A stretch of DNA of 64,000 nt from Stutzerimonas kirkiae (GTDB lineage: Bacteria; Pseudomonadota; Gammaproteobacteria; Pseudomonadales; Pseudomonadaceae). The first letter of the stretch is position 1. Each line of letters starts with the position of its first letter. Under the pieces are notes generated by a model. The model was not told the origin of the DNA. It did no database searches and saw nothing but the letters and a program-made list of their open reading frames with translations. The DNA lies in NCBI RefSeq assembly GCF_004327335.1, contig NZ_QJUO01000007.1:62001-126000 (forward strand). Direction: 5' to 3'. Of the stretch, positions 8,753 through 19,108 are shown piece by piece. The translations under genes were made by a program, and so were the position numbers.

Positions 8753-9733
8753 ATGCCCCAGTCGTTTTCAGCCCGTGCCGTCGATACCGCCTCCCTGCCG
8801 GTGATCGATATCGGCGACCTGTCCAGTGACGATCCCGCACGTATCGCCGCCCTTGCCGAGCGCCTGCATCGTGCCTGTCGCGACAAGGGTTTCTTCTACG
8901 TCGTCGGCCACGGTATCGACCCGGCGTTGCAGCAGGCGGTGTTTGACCATGCCGCCGAGTTCTTCGCCCTGCCCGAGGCGGCCAAGGCCGCGCTGGACAA
9001 GCGCCATTCGCCGGCCAATCGCGGCTATGAAGCCTTGCGCGGCCAGGTCCTCGAGGCCGGCACGCCGCCGGATGTCAAGGAAGGTTTCTATATCGGCCCC
9101 GAGCTGGACGACCAGCATCCGGCGGTGCAGGCCGGGCGCTTCAACCATGGCGCCAACCAGTGGCCGGCCGAATGCCCCGAGTTCTCCGGGGTGATGCTGC
9201 GCTACCTGGATGAGGTCACCGGCCTGGGCGAGCGCCTGATGGGATTGCTGGCGCTGTCCCTCGGTTTGCCGCGGGAACACTTCGCCGATTATTGTCGGGA
9301 ACCCTTGACCACCTTGCGGCTGTTGCACTATCCGCCACAGCCGGCCAAGCCGCAGCCGGGCGAGAAGGGTTGTGGCGCGCATACCGACTTCGGTGGCCTG
9401 ACCCTGCTGCTGCAGGACGCCAACGGTGGCCTGCAGGTCTGGGATGCTAACAGCGGGGAGTGGTTGGTGGCTACGCCGATCCCCGGCAGCTATGTGGTCA
9501 ACCTGGGCGATATGATCGCCCGCTGGACCAACGATCGCTACCGTTCCACGTTGCACCGGGTGGTCAACAGCAGTGGCCATGAGCGCTATTCTGTTCCGTT
9601 CTTCTACAGCGGCAACCCGGATCATCTCGTCGAATGCCTGCCCGGATGCCTGGCCGAGGGCGCGGCGCCGCGTTATCCGGCGGTGACCGTCGAGGAGCAC
9701 CTGCGCGAGATGTACCAGAGGACTTACGCATGA
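8753..9733 (+). CDS. 2-oxoglutarate/Fe(II) oxygenase, isopenicillin-N-synthase-like family
   Basis: 326 residues. An N-terminal DIOX_N region begins LPVIDIGDL and contains RACRDKGFFYVVGHGI. The double-stranded beta-helix follows, with iron ligands His210, Asp212 (GAHTDFGGLTLL) and His268 (STLHRV), and the 2-oxoglutarate-binding Arg278-Ser280 (RYS). These enzymes hydroxylate or desaturate small molecules; the substrate is unknown. The start is fixed by an AGGAGA ribosome site eight bases before ATG 8753. The next gene starts inside its stop codon, so the two form an operon. Confidence 0.88.
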   Translation: MPQSFSARAVDTASLPVIDIGDLSSDDPARIAALAERLHRACRDKGFFYVVGHGIDPALQQAVFDHAAEFFALPEAAKAALDKRHSPANRGYEALRGQVLEAGTPPDVKEGFYIGPELDDQHPAVQAGRFNHGANQWPAECPEFSGVMLRYLDEVTGLGERLMGLLALSLGLPREHFADYCREPLTTLRLLHYPPQPAKPQPGEKGCGAHTDFGGLTLLLQDANGGLQVWDANSGEWLVATPIPGSYVVNLGDMIARWTNDRYRSTLHRVVNSSGHERYSVPFFYSGNPDHLVECLPGCLAEGAAPRYPAVTVEEHLREMYQRTYA

Positions 9734-10467
9734 CCGCCCGCCATATCGTCCTTATCCATGGTGCCTGGGCCGGCAGTTGGGTCTGGGAGCCGTTGCTGCC
9801 GGCGTTGCGAGCCGCAGGTTTCGAGCCCCATGCCGTGGACCTGCCCGGCAACCGTGGCGAACTGCCGTTCGCGGCGGTGAGTCTGGAGCGCTACCGCGGC
9901 CATGTGCTGGCCGTGCTGGAAAGCCTCGATGGCCCGGCGCACCTGGTGGCCCATTCCGGCGGCGGGGTGACTGCCACTGCCGTGGCCGAGGCGGCGGCGG
10001 AACGGATCGCCAGCGTCACCTATATCGCCGGCATGATGCTGCCCAGCGGTATGGGCTTCGGCCAGCTCTGCGCGCAACTGGCGGCGGAGGGGGCCGATGT
10101 CGCCGGGGTCGGTCCATACCTGGAAGTGCTGCCGGGGGCTTCCCGGGTGCCACCGGCCGCGGCCCGCGAGATATTCCTCGGCGATGTGGCGGATGAAGCG
10201 GCCTGGCACGCCGCCCGGTGTATGGTCGCGCAGCCCGATGGTGGCCGGGATATCGTCGCCGACTGGAGCGCCGAGCGTTTCGGCCGACTGCCCAGGCTGT
10301 ATGTCGAGGCCCTGGACGATCGCTCGGTGACCTTGCCCGCGCAACGGCGCATGCAGGAACTGACGCCGGGGGCGCAACGCCTGAGCCTGGCGTGCGGGCA
10401 TGTACCGCAACTGGCCGCGCCGGATGCGCTGCTAGAAGGCCTGCTGGCGTTCTTCGCTCGTATCTGA
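9730..10467 (+). CDS. Alpha/beta hydrolase, EstC/hydroxynitrile-lyase-like
   Basis: 245 residues, single alpha/beta hydrolase domain. It has the oxyanion motif HGAWAGSW (10-17), the nucleophile Ser76 in AHSGGG, and a C-terminal catalytic His in CGHVPQL. The short N-terminus and HGAW motif place it with the plant hydroxynitrile-lyase/salicylate-esterase-like group. ATGA overlap with the 2OG oxygenase gene suggests that both act on the same compound, but no substrate can be named. Confidence 0.85.
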   Translation: MTARHIVLIHGAWAGSWVWEPLLPALRAAGFEPHAVDLPGNRGELPFAAVSLERYRGHVLAVLESLDGPAHLVAHSGGGVTATAVAEAAAERIASVTYIAGMMLPSGMGFGQLCAQLAAEGADVAGVGPYLEVLPGASRVPPAAAREIFLGDVADEAAWHAARCMVAQPDGGRDIVADWSAERFGRLPRLYVEALDDRSVTLPAQRRMQELTPGAQRLSLACGHVPQLAAPDALLEGLLAFFARI

Positions 10468-10536
10468 CCCGGTTTTTCGCGGCCATCCAGGCCGGGCTTC
10501 TATCCGTGATCCGGCGATTCGGCCGCCTACAAAGAC

Positions 10537-10562
10537 GAAAGCCCCGCATGGCGGGGCTTCGT
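10537..10562. terminator. Bidirectional rho-independent terminator
   Basis: The GCCCCGC/GCGGGGC stem with a three-base loop is flanked by A-rich and T-rich ends. It lies between the converging alpha/beta hydrolase gene and aceA and can serve both. Confidence 0.75.
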
Positions 10563-10606
10563 CGTTACCCGGTGGCGCGCCGTGGGGCGCGTCACCGACA
10601 CCTGAA

Positions 10607-12202
10607 TCAGTGGAACTGGTTCATGGTGTTGTCTTTACCGCTCGCTTTCAGAGCCGCTTCACCAGCGAAATACTCCTTGTGGTTGTCGCCGATGTCGGAG
10701 CCAGCCATGTTCTGGTGCTTGACGCAGGCGATACCCTGGCGCAGTTCCTCACGCTGTACGCCTTTGACGTAGGCCAGCATGCCCTGGTCGGCGAAGTACC
10801 CTTTGGCCAGGTTGTCGGTGGACAGCGCGGCGGTGTGGTAGGTCGGCAGGGTGATCAGGTGGTGGAAGATACCGGCGTGGGCCGAACCGTCGCGCTGGAA
10901 GGTGCGGATCTTCTCGTCGGCAACCTTGGCCAGCTCGGTTTCGTCGTACTCGACGCTCATCAGCTTGGCGCGGTCGTAGGCGGAGACATCCTTGCCTTCG
11001 GCAACGAATGCATCGAACACTTGTTGACGGAAGTTCAGCGTCCAGTTGAAGGACGGGCTGTTGTTGTAGACCAGCTTGGCATTCGGGATCACCTTGCGGA
11101 TCTCGTCAACCATGGCTGCGATCTGGCCAACGTGCGGCTTCTCGGTTTCGATCCACAGCAGGTCGGCACCGTTCTGCAGCGAAGTGATGCAGTCCAGTAC
11201 GCAGCGCGCCTCGCCAGTGCCGGCACGGAACTGGAACAGGTTGGACGGCAGGCGCTTCGGACGCAGCAGTTTGCCCTCGCGATTGATCACGACGTCGCCA
11301 TTGCCCAGCTCGGCGGCGGAGACTTCTTCGCAGTCGAGGAAGGCGTTGTACTGGTCGCCCAGGTCGCCGGGCTCTTTGGTCACGGCGATCTGCTTGGTCA
11401 GGCCGGCGCCCAGGGAGTCGGTACGTGCAACGATCACGCCGTTGTCGATGCCCAGTTCGAGGAAGGCGTAGCGAACGGCGGCGACCTTGGCCAGGAAGTC
11501 GGCGTGGGGAACGGTCACCTTGCCGTCCTGGTGGCCGCACTGCTTCTCGTCGGAAACCTGGTTCTCGATCTGGATGCAGCAGGCACCGGCCTCGATCATG
11601 CGCTTGGCCAGCAGGTAGGTGGCTTCCGGGTTGCCGAAGCCGGCGTCGATGTCGGCGATGATCGGTACGATATGGGTTTCGTAGTTGTCGATCTGCGACT
11701 GGATCTCGGCGGCCTTGGCGTTGTCGCCGGCTTCGCGGGCGGCGTCCAGGGCGGTGAACAGCAGGTCCAGCTCGCGCGAGTCAGCCTGACGCAGGAAGGT
11801 GTAGAGCTCTTCGATCAGGCCGGAAACGGCGGTTTTCTCGTGCATGGACTGGTCGGGCAGCGGGCCGAAGTCGGAACGCAGCGCGGCAACCATCCAGCCG
11901 GACAGGTACAGGTATTTCTTGTTGGTGGTCTTCAGGTGCTTCTTGATCGAGATCAGCTTCTGCTGCCCGATGAAGCCATGCCAGCAACCCAGGGACTGCG
12001 TGTAGACGGAAGCGTCGGCGTCGTACTCGGCCATGTCTTTGCGCATGATGTCAGCGGTGTACTGGGCGATCTCCAGGCCGGTCTTGAAGCGGTTCTGGGC
12101 GCGCATGCGGGCGACGGATTCAGGGTTGATAGCGCTCCAGCTGCTGCCAGCGGCTTCTTTGAGAGCGGCAACTGCCTTGATGTCGTTTTGATAAGCGGAC
12201 AT
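10607..12202 (-). CDS. aceA: Isocitrate lyase
   Basis: 531 residues, the long isocitrate lyase subtype found in pseudomonads. The catalytic motif is KQCGH with Cys222. The metal- and substrate-binding stretch ADIDAGFGN is at about 183-191. It cleaves isocitrate to glyoxylate and succinate in the glyoxylate shunt, needed for growth on acetate and fatty acids. Start ATG 12202 has a GAAGGA ribosome site. The gene is monocistronic with a terminator at 10537. An operator-like palindrome lies about 440 bases upstream. Confidence 0.96.
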   Translation of the reverse strand: MSAYQNDIKAVAALKEAAGSSWSAINPESVARMRAQNRFKTGLEIAQYTADIMRKDMAEYDADASVYTQSLGCWHGFIGQQKLISIKKHLKTTNKKYLYLSGWMVAALRSDFGPLPDQSMHEKTAVSGLIEELYTFLRQADSRELDLLFTALDAAREAGDNAKAAEIQSQIDNYETHIVPIIADIDAGFGNPEATYLLAKRMIEAGACCIQIENQVSDEKQCGHQDGKVTVPHADFLAKVAAVRYAFLELGIDNGVIVARTDSLGAGLTKQIAVTKEPGDLGDQYNAFLDCEEVSAAELGNGDVVINREGKLLRPKRLPSNLFQFRAGTGEARCVLDCITSLQNGADLLWIETEKPHVGQIAAMVDEIRKVIPNAKLVYNNSPSFNWTLNFRQQVFDAFVAEGKDVSAYDRAKLMSVEYDETELAKVADEKIRTFQRDGSAHAGIFHHLITLPTYHTAALSTDNLAKGYFADQGMLAYVKGVQREELRQGIACVKHQNMAGSDIGDNHKEYFAGEAALKASGKDNTMNQFH

Positions 12203-12641
12203 GGTCAATCCTTCAAAGATACGAGTTGGTTAGGGTACCGACTGCTCCCGCCGAGAACCTGCGTGCTGGCATTGATCGGTGCGGCACCAGGCAGAGCGTC
12301 GAAATATCGACCGGGCGAAACGTTGATCCGAAGGTGACAGGGGGCTGCTTCATCGGGCTTGGGGCGGGACCGCGCAGAGTGTGGAGCATTCTGTCGTCGT
12401 CTTGATCGTGCGACGTCGCGGGTGGCCGGCAGGACCGATGCATCAGGTGCTTCCCCGTCCCTCGGGACGACTCGTTCCAGTCGCAACCTCGTCAGTCTGC
12501 CTTGTGAGCAGTACAGTCACGGAGCGGCTCTGCTGGTTGGCTTGAGCACGCTCCGGGGGTCTTTTCGGACCCCTGGTTAGCGGGAGCGAGGCCATCATGC
12601 TCCGGGCAAAATGCTTCGTCAATGCTTTTTGTAGTGTTTTT

Positions 12642-12655
12642 TGTAGGGCACTACA
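12642..12655. promoter_or_regulatory. Candidate RccR-type operator upstream of aceA
   Basis: TGTAGGGCACTACA has TGTAG/CTACA half-sites, and a further TGTAG half-site starts 12 bases upstream at 12630. RccR of Pseudomonas is known to bind TGTAGT-type palindromes at glyoxylate-shunt genes. The site is rather far (about 440 bp) from the aceA start. The remainder of the 12203-12681 gap shows a GGGGTC/GACCCC hairpin near 12555 and no gene. Confidence 0.4.
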
Positions 12656-12681
12656 TTTTTCCCGGGGCAGGCCAAAAGTGC

Positions 12682-13485
12682 CTATTGGAGTATATCCACC
12701 TTTAGTCTTAGGCCCAGGTTTCGCGGGCCTTCGGTGCTGTAGCGACGGTTGCCGGGGGCCTGTCCGGAGTCGCCGCTTTCGTCGACTTCGGCGATGCTGA
12801 TCCATTCCCCGAGGTTGCCTCCGATGCGGGTGCTGCTGTCGCGGGTTTCGATGCGATTGGTCTGCTGCCCGGCGAGGCTGTCGCGGCGTGTTTCCAGCGT
12901 GACTTCCACGCGGTTGCCGATGACGTAGGCGGTTGCGTAGAAACCGTTCACCAGCTCATGGTAGTGGGTCTGTTGCTGGAGGCGGCCATAGGCATCCGTT
13001 GTGGTGCTTTCCAGGGGAACGATCTGGCCGGTCTGGATCAGCGCCGGATGGCCTTCGGTGGCCTGGATGCGGCGGATGCCAGTGCCGTTGCCGAGGGTCT
13101 GGCGGCGGATGATGCGGGTGGTGGCCGGCCCGTCGCTTGGGGGCCGTTGCATATCGTCGTCGGTAGGAATGTCGTCGAGAGTCCGGTAGTCGCCGTCGCC
13201 CCGCAAGGCGCGGTCCTGGCTGTCGACGCTGATCAGCAGCCGGCGGGGTTCCCGGTCCAGCTGTACCAGCACTTCGCGCAGTTCGCCGATGGCTTCGGCC
13301 GGGGCGCTGACGATCAACTGGTTTTCATGGGCAGTGACCTTGCCCCGTTCGCCGATCAGCGATTGTGCGACCGGCAGCAATTGCTCGCCCAGGCGGAAGT
13401 TCAGGGTGATGATTTCCGTGTCGGCCTGCACCGGCAGGCAGGCGAGCAGGAAGAGACTGACGAGGATATTGCGCAGGGTGGCCAT
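12682..13485 (-). CDS. Periplasmic protein with secretin-type N-terminal domain
   Basis: 267 residues. A signal peptide occupies about residues 1-22 (LVSLFLLACLPVQA-D). An N-domain fold like that of type II/III secretins (ITLNFRLGEQLLPVAQSLIG and following to LVQLDREPRRLLISV) covers about 25-95. The second half includes QATEGHPALIQTGQIVPL, which resembles the region preceding a secretin channel, but the channel domain itself is absent. It stands alone, away from any secretion operon, so it is probably not part of a type II or III machine. Start chosen at ATG 13485 because the signal peptide begins there. Confidence 0.7.
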   Translation of the reverse strand: MATLRNILVSLFLLACLPVQADTEIITLNFRLGEQLLPVAQSLIGERGKVTAHENQLIVSAPAEAIGELREVLVQLDREPRRLLISVDSQDRALRGDGDYRTLDDIPTDDDMQRPPSDGPATTRIIRRQTLGNGTGIRRIQATEGHPALIQTGQIVPLESTTTDAYGRLQQQTHYHELVNGFYATAYVIGNRVEVTLETRRDSLAGQQTNRIETRDSSTRIGGNLGEWISIAEVDESGDSGQAPGNRRYSTEGPRNLGLRLKVDILQ

Positions 13486-13524
13486 GGTGACGGACTCCGG
13501 GGGCGATATCAGGCAACAGCCGGA

Positions 13525-13597
13525 AAGAGCGCTGGGGCTGGACGAAACGCGGGAGATAGCCGGTGCTTTTCGTGCTCCAGCCTCCGGTGGTCCCCGC
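13525..13597. repeat. Diverged REP-like hairpin
   Basis: It contains AGCGCTGGGGCTGGACGAAA and, after a spacer, TTTTCGTGCTCCAGCCTCC. This is a weakly conserved member of the hairpin family seen complete at 15092 and 18390. It lies in the divergent promoter region between the secretin-domain gene and dsdA. Confidence 0.4.
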
Positions 13598-13687
13598 ATC
13601 GAAGCACCTTGCCAGCGGTGACGATGAAATGCCAACGGTTCTGTGCCTACAATTCGCATCATTCATTCCAGCAGTGGCAGTAATAGC

Positions 13688-15028
13688 ATGACCCACGGGA
13701 AAACACTCGACGCCTGGCTGGCGAGCCATCCGCTGGTCCGGGAGTTGCTGGCGCTCAGGGAAACCACCTGGTTCAACCCGGCCATCGCGCCTGTCGCCAC
13801 CGCGCTGGCCGATGTTGGCCTGGATGCGGGCGACGTGGCCCAGGCCAGCGCGCGACTGCAGCGCTTCGCACCCTATATCGCCAAGGTGTTCCCACAAACC
13901 GCGGCGGCGGGAGGCATCATCGAGTCGCCGCTGGTCGTCGTGGACAAGCTGCGCCAGCGTCTACTGGAAGAGGCCGGGTTGTCGAGCGGCGGCTCGCTGT
14001 GGCTGAAGCTGGACAGCGAGCTGCCGATTTCCGGCTCGATCAAGGCGCGGGGCGGTATCCATGAGGTATTCAAGCATGCCGAGGACCTGGCCTTGCAGGC
14101 CGGCCTGGTGCGCATCGGCGACGATTATTCCGTGCTGGACAGTGAAGAGGCGCGTCGTTTCTTCGGCCAGTACAAGGTTGCGGTCGGTTCCACCGGCAAC
14201 CTGGGGCTCTCCATCGGCATCATGAGTGCGAAACTGGGCTTCCAGGCCACGGTGCATATGTCGTCCGATGCCCGGCAGTGGAAGAAGGACCGGCTCAGGG
14301 CCAGTGGTGTCACGGTCATCGAGTACGATTCGGACTATAGCGTCGCGGTGGAGCAGGGAAGAAAGCAGGCCGAGTCCGACCCTATGTGTTATTTCGTGGA
14401 CGACGAGAACTCGCCGCATCTGTTTCTCGGTTATGCCGTCGCGGCAGAGCGGCTGGCACGGCAGTTCGAGCAGGCAGGGGTGGCCGTCGATGCCGAGCAT
14501 CCGCTCTTCGTCTATCTGCCGTGTGGCGTGGGCGGTGGCCCGGGTGGCGTTGCCTTCGGGCTCAAGCTGGTGTTCGGCGATGCGGTGCATTGTGTTTTCG
14601 CCGAGCCGACTCATTCACCCTGCATGCTGCTGGGTGTCTATACCGGGCTGCATGAGCAGATCAGCGTCCAGGAGCTGGGCATCGATAACATCACGGCCGC
14701 CGACGGGCTGGCGGTCGGGCGGCCATCCGGCTTCGTCGGCAAGGCGATGCAGCGCCTGATCGATGGTTATTACACGGTCGATGACGATACGCTGTTCCGC
14801 CTGCTGGCCATGCTCAACGAGCTTGAGACGCTGCGCCTGGAGCCTTCGGCCCTGGCCGGGGTACCAGGAATGCTGCGGGTGCTGCGCGATGGCACCTATC
14901 TGCAACGTATCGGCGCCAGTGCGGCACGGCTGGAGCGGGCTACGCACCTGGTCTGGGCCACGGGTGGCAGCATGGTGCCGGAGCCGGTGTTCGCCGCCTA
15001 TCTCGAGCAAGGCCGCAGCCTGCTCTGA
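13688..15028 (+). CDS. dsdA: D-serine ammonia-lyase (D-serine dehydratase)
   Basis: 446 residues, close to the 442 of E. coli DsdA. The PLP-binding lysine is Lys119 in [10 protein letters not shown] phosphate-binding glycine loop GSTGNLGLS follows at about 171-179, and the conserved [14 protein letters not shown] segment comes later. It deaminates D-serine to pyruvate and ammonia, for detoxification and use as a nitrogen source. No dsdC or dsdX neighbour is present. Start ATG 13688 chosen by match to the DsdA N-terminus. Confidence 0.93.
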   Translation: MTHGKTLDAWLASHPLVRELLALRETTWFNPAIAPVATALADVGLDAGDVAQASARLQRFAPYIAKVFPQTAAAGGIIESPLVVVDKLRQRLLEEAGLSSGGSLWLKLDSELPISGSIKARGGIHEVFKHAEDLALQAGLVRIGDDYSVLDSEEARRFFGQYKVAVGSTGNLGLSIGIMSAKLGFQATVHMSSDARQWKKDRLRASGVTVIEYDSDYSVAVEQGRKQAESDPMCYFVDDENSPHLFLGYAVAAERLARQFEQAGVAVDAEHPLFVYLPCGVGGGPGGVAFGLKLVFGDAVHCVFAEPTHSPCMLLGVYTGLHEQISVQELGIDNITAADGLAVGRPSGFVGKAMQRLIDGYYTVDDDTLFRLLAMLNELETLRLEPSALAGVPGMLRVLRDGTYLQRIGASAARLERATHLVWATGGSMVPEPVFAAYLEQGRSLL

Positions 15029-15091
15029 ATATCAGCCGTCGCCGGGTGGGAAGGTCAGGGCGATTGCGCTATGCCGTCATTCACCGAAAGC

Positions 15092-15182
15092 GGCTTCGAT
15101 AAAAGCGCTGGAGGCTGGAAAGCTGGACGAAAAACACCAGTTGCCGCGCGCTTTCGTCCAGCCTCCAGCGCCCTTTTCGGCG
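15092..15182. repeat. REP-like palindromic repeat (complete)
   Basis: Arms GCGCTGGAGGCTGGAAAGCT..GGACGAA and TTTCGTCCAGCCTCCAGCGC enclose a short spacer and form a long imperfect hairpin. It lies in the gap between the converging dsdA and GNAT genes and could also act as terminator. A flanking GGCGATTGCGCTATGC motif sits about 30 bases upstream, as in other copies. Confidence 0.75.
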
Positions 15183-15253
15183 CTTTGCCGTGCGCAAGGC
15201 TGCCGCCCGCGACACTTGATCGTTGAAGTGGTCCTAGGCCAGGGTTGAAGGAT

Positions 15254-15676
15254 TCAACCCTGGCGGACCATGTCCACATGGGGGATGCCGGCTTCGAGGA
15301 ATTCGTCGCTGACCACCTCGAAACCCAGTCGTTCGTAGAAGCGGGTCGCATGCACCTGGGCCGTCAGGTACTGGCGGTCCAGTCCCATGCGTTCGGCTTC
15401 GGCGATCACGGCCTGCATCAGCGCTTCACCGACCTTCAGGCCGCGCCAGTCGCGCAGCACCGCGACCCTGCCGATATGTCCATCACGCAGCAGGCGGGCG
15501 GTGCCGATTGCATAGTCGCCGTCGAGGGCTAGGAAGTGCACGGCCTCGGCGTCTTCGGCATCCCACTCCAGTTCGGGGGGGACGGCCTGCTCGGCAACGA
15601 ATACCGCTTCGCGGATGCGCCGCAGGTCGCCGTTGTCCCGGCTCCAGTCGGCGATACGGATTTGCAAGTCATTCAT
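15254..15676 (-). CDS. GNAT family N-acetyltransferase
   Basis: 140 residues, single GNAT domain of the ElaA-like/YjcF-type group: N-terminal IREAVFVAEQAVPPELEWD, acetyl-CoA-binding motif A GRVAVLRDWRGLKVGEALM, and C-terminal ATRFYERLGFEVVSDEFLEAGIPH. The substrate is unknown. The ATG at 15676 lies eight bases inside the end of the preceding roxA gene, so the two are translationally coupled. Confidence 0.88.
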   Translation of the reverse strand: MNDLQIRIADWSRDNGDLRRIREAVFVAEQAVPPELEWDAEDAEAVHFLALDGDYAIGTARLLRDGHIGRVAVLRDWRGLKVGEALMQAVIAEAERMGLDRQYLTAQVHATRFYERLGFEVVSDEFLEAGIPHVDMVRQG

Positions 15677-16835
15677 CGGCGAACTCCAGACTCCCCTGCT
15701 TGACCAGTTGCAGCAGGAGATTAAGCCCATCTTCGTCGGCCAGCCACTGGCCGAGGTTGTCGATATGTAACGCCTGCGCCGAGCATAGCTGTTTCAGTAG
15801 TTCGCGCAGGTGCCCCGGCAGCAGGCGGCTCTGGCCACTGGCGAACAGCAGCAGGCCGACGTCCACTTCGCTCCAGGCCAGGCGGGCGCTGGGGTTGCGT
15901 ACCAGCACGGCGCCATCCTGCAGGGCCGCGAGCAGTTCGTCCTGCTCGACCGGCTCGCCTTCGACCCGTTCCGGGTAGCGGGGCTCGGTCATGAACTGGC
16001 CGAACCAGGTCAGCAGCAGGCGCTCGTCGTTCATGTGCTCGCCGAGCAGTGCCTTGAGCCGGTCGAGGGCGTCATGCTGGATCTGGTGCGGGTCGCTGGC
16101 GGGTTGCAGGTCAGGGTCGCTGTAACGTTCTTCGTCCGTGAGGAACTGGGCGAGGAAGTCGGTGAAATGGGTCAGCACCTCGGCGGCGCTCGGTGCGCGA
16201 AAGCCGACCGAGTAGGTCATGCAGTCGTCCTCGGCGGTACCGAAGTGGGCCAGGCGCGGCGGCAGGTAGAGCATGTCGCCAGGCTCGAGTACCCATTCAT
16301 CGGTACCCTGGAAGTCTGCCAGGATGCGCAGGTCCGGGTGCTCCAGCAGGGGGCTGTCGCTGTCGCACATCTGGCCGATACGCCAGCGCCGATGGCCATG
16401 GGCCTGTAGCAGGAACACGTCGTAATTGTCGAAGTGCGGGCCCACGCCGCCGCCGGGCGTGGCGAAGCTGATCATGATGTCGTCGATGCGCCAGTTGGGC
16501 AGGAAGCCGAAATATTCGACCAGTTCGCCGACTTCCGGCACCAGTTGGTCGACCGACTGCACCAGCAGGGTCCAGTCTTTCTCCGGCAGTTGCTGGTAGG
16601 TGCTTTCCTCGAACGGGCCGCGCCGCAGTTCCCACGGGCGGTCGCCGTGTTCGATGACCAGGCGCGATTCGACTTCCTCTTCCAGCGACAGGCCAGCCAG
16701 TTCGTCCGGGGTGATCGGGCTCTGGTAGCCGGGGATGGCCTGGCGGATCAGCAGGGGTTTCTTCTGCCAGTAGTCGCGCAGGAATTCCCGGGCGCTGATG
16801 CCGCCAAGGATTTGCAGGGGAATGTCGGATGTCAT
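15669..16835 (-). CDS. roxA: Ribosomal protein uL16 arginine hydroxylase (JmjC/cupin, RoxA/YcfD-like)
   Basis: 388 residues. The JmjC-type cupin domain has iron ligands His134 and Asp136 (GPHFDNYD) and His197 (LAHFGT). The family FLPNWRIDDIMISFATPGGGVG segment precedes it, and a C-terminal dimerisation/winged-helix part follows. RoxA is an Fe(II)/2-oxoglutarate oxygenase that 3-hydroxylates an arginine of ribosomal protein L16. It sits downstream of purB after a terminator and is co-transcribed with the GNAT gene. Confidence 0.9.
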   Translation of the reverse strand: MTSDIPLQILGGISAREFLRDYWQKKPLLIRQAIPGYQSPITPDELAGLSLEEEVESRLVIEHGDRPWELRRGPFEESTYQQLPEKDWTLLVQSVDQLVPEVGELVEYFGFLPNWRIDDIMISFATPGGGVGPHFDNYDVFLLQAHGHRRWRIGQMCDSDSPLLEHPDLRILADFQGTDEWVLEPGDMLYLPPRLAHFGTAEDDCMTYSVGFRAPSAAEVLTHFTDFLAQFLTDEERYSDPDLQPASDPHQIQHDALDRLKALLGEHMNDERLLLTWFGQFMTEPRYPERVEGEPVEQDELLAALQDGAVLVRNPSARLAWSEVDVGLLLFASGQSRLLPGHLRELLKQLCSAQALHIDNLGQWLADEDGLNLLLQLVKQGSLEFADE

Positions 16836-16874
16836 CGCTTGTTACCTTGCCCGGGATACGAGCTGTAAATAAAA

Positions 16875-16897
16875 ACGCCCGGCGTCGGCCGGGCGCT
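16875..16897 (-). terminator. Rho-independent terminator after purB
   Basis: CGCCCGGC/GCCGGGCG stem with a short loop, followed on the minus strand by a T-run (TTTTTATT). Placed 17 bases beyond the purB stop and before roxA. Confidence 0.8.
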
Positions 16898-16913
16898 AGG
16901 GTCTGTTCGTCGG

Positions 16914-18320
<1,407 letters not shown>

Positions 18321-18389
18321 TCATACATGAAACGGCCCGGAGGATGCCCTTGGATGTGCGGGGTAATTGCGGCCTGGGTGGCAAAGAAC

Positions 18390-18479
18390 CGACAAGAGCG
18401 CTGGAGGCTTGAGGCTGGACGAGAGCGTGTGGCAACCGCTGCTTTTCGTCCAGCTTTCCAGCCTCCAGCGCTCTTGTCG
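18390..18479. repeat. REP-like palindromic repeat (complete)
   Basis: CGACAAGAGCGCTGGAGGC and its exact complement bound a hairpin with GGCTGGACGA / TTTCGTCCAGC inner arms. It lies between hflD and purB and fills most of the gap, where it could attenuate read-through. Confidence 0.8.
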
Positions 18480-18484
18480 TCCGC

Positions 18485-19108
18485 TTATTGGTGCCCGTCC
18501 ATCAGCGGGTAGAGCGCCTTGAGCAGGCGTCCGCGGCAGACGATCATGTGCCAGCGGTGGCCACCGACCTGGCGCCAGAGCCTGACCGCGCGGATGCCGG
18601 CCAACAGCAGGGCGCGGATCTTCGCGGCATTGTCGTGCTGCTGCAGGAAACGCATGTCGCCCTGTACCTGGATGCGCTGGCGCAGGGTGCTGATGGTGTC
18701 CTGGTAGAGGCCGCCCAGCGAGGAAATGACATTGTCGTGGAGCAGGCCGAAGTGTTCGATCTGGAACTGCACCTGGTCGAGGCGGCTGCCGATGGTCTTC
18801 AGCATGTCCTCGCGTTTGACCAACTGGCGCTCCAGGCCGATCAGCCCGAGGGCATAGCGCAACGGGTCGCGTTGCAGGCTGTCGGTGTCGCGCTCCAGGG
18901 TGCCGGCCAGGGCACGGTAGCCGTCGCGCAGGTTGAGATCGTCGCCGCCGTATATATCCAGTATCGAGTCGTGGTCGCGGATCATCAGGCTGCGCAGCAT
19001 GCATTCCAGCGCTGCCGATGGGGTCTGGCCGGTCTTGGCGACGCGGTCGACCAGTATCGCGGCTTCGAAGACCGCGCCCAGCGCGATCATCTGCTCTCGG
19101 GTGCTCAT
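18485..19108 (-). CDS. hflD: HflD family protein, lysogenisation regulator homologue
   Basis: 207 residues, all-helical, with the HflD family N-terminus [25 protein letters not shown] and the middle [12 protein letters not shown]. In E. coli HflD is a peripheral inner-membrane protein that binds phage lambda CII; the host role is unclear. Start ATG 19108 overlaps the mnmA stop (ATGA), the conserved mnmA-hflD arrangement. Confidence 0.92.
   Translation of the reverse strand: MSTREQMIALGAVFEAAILVDRVAKTGQTPSAALECMLRSLMIRDHDSILDIYGGDDLNLRDGYRALAGTLERDTDSLQRDPLRYALGLIGLERQLVKREDMLKTIGSRLDQVQFQIEHFGLLHDNVISSLGGLYQDTISTLRQRIQVQGDMRFLQQHDNAAKIRALLLAGIRAVRLWRQVGGHRWHMIVCRGRLLKALYPLMDGHQ

Noticed and set aside
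12443..12805. 120-codon minus-strand frame upstream of aceA
   Set aside because: Basic low-complexity translation covering the aceA regulatory region, with no ribosome site or domain.
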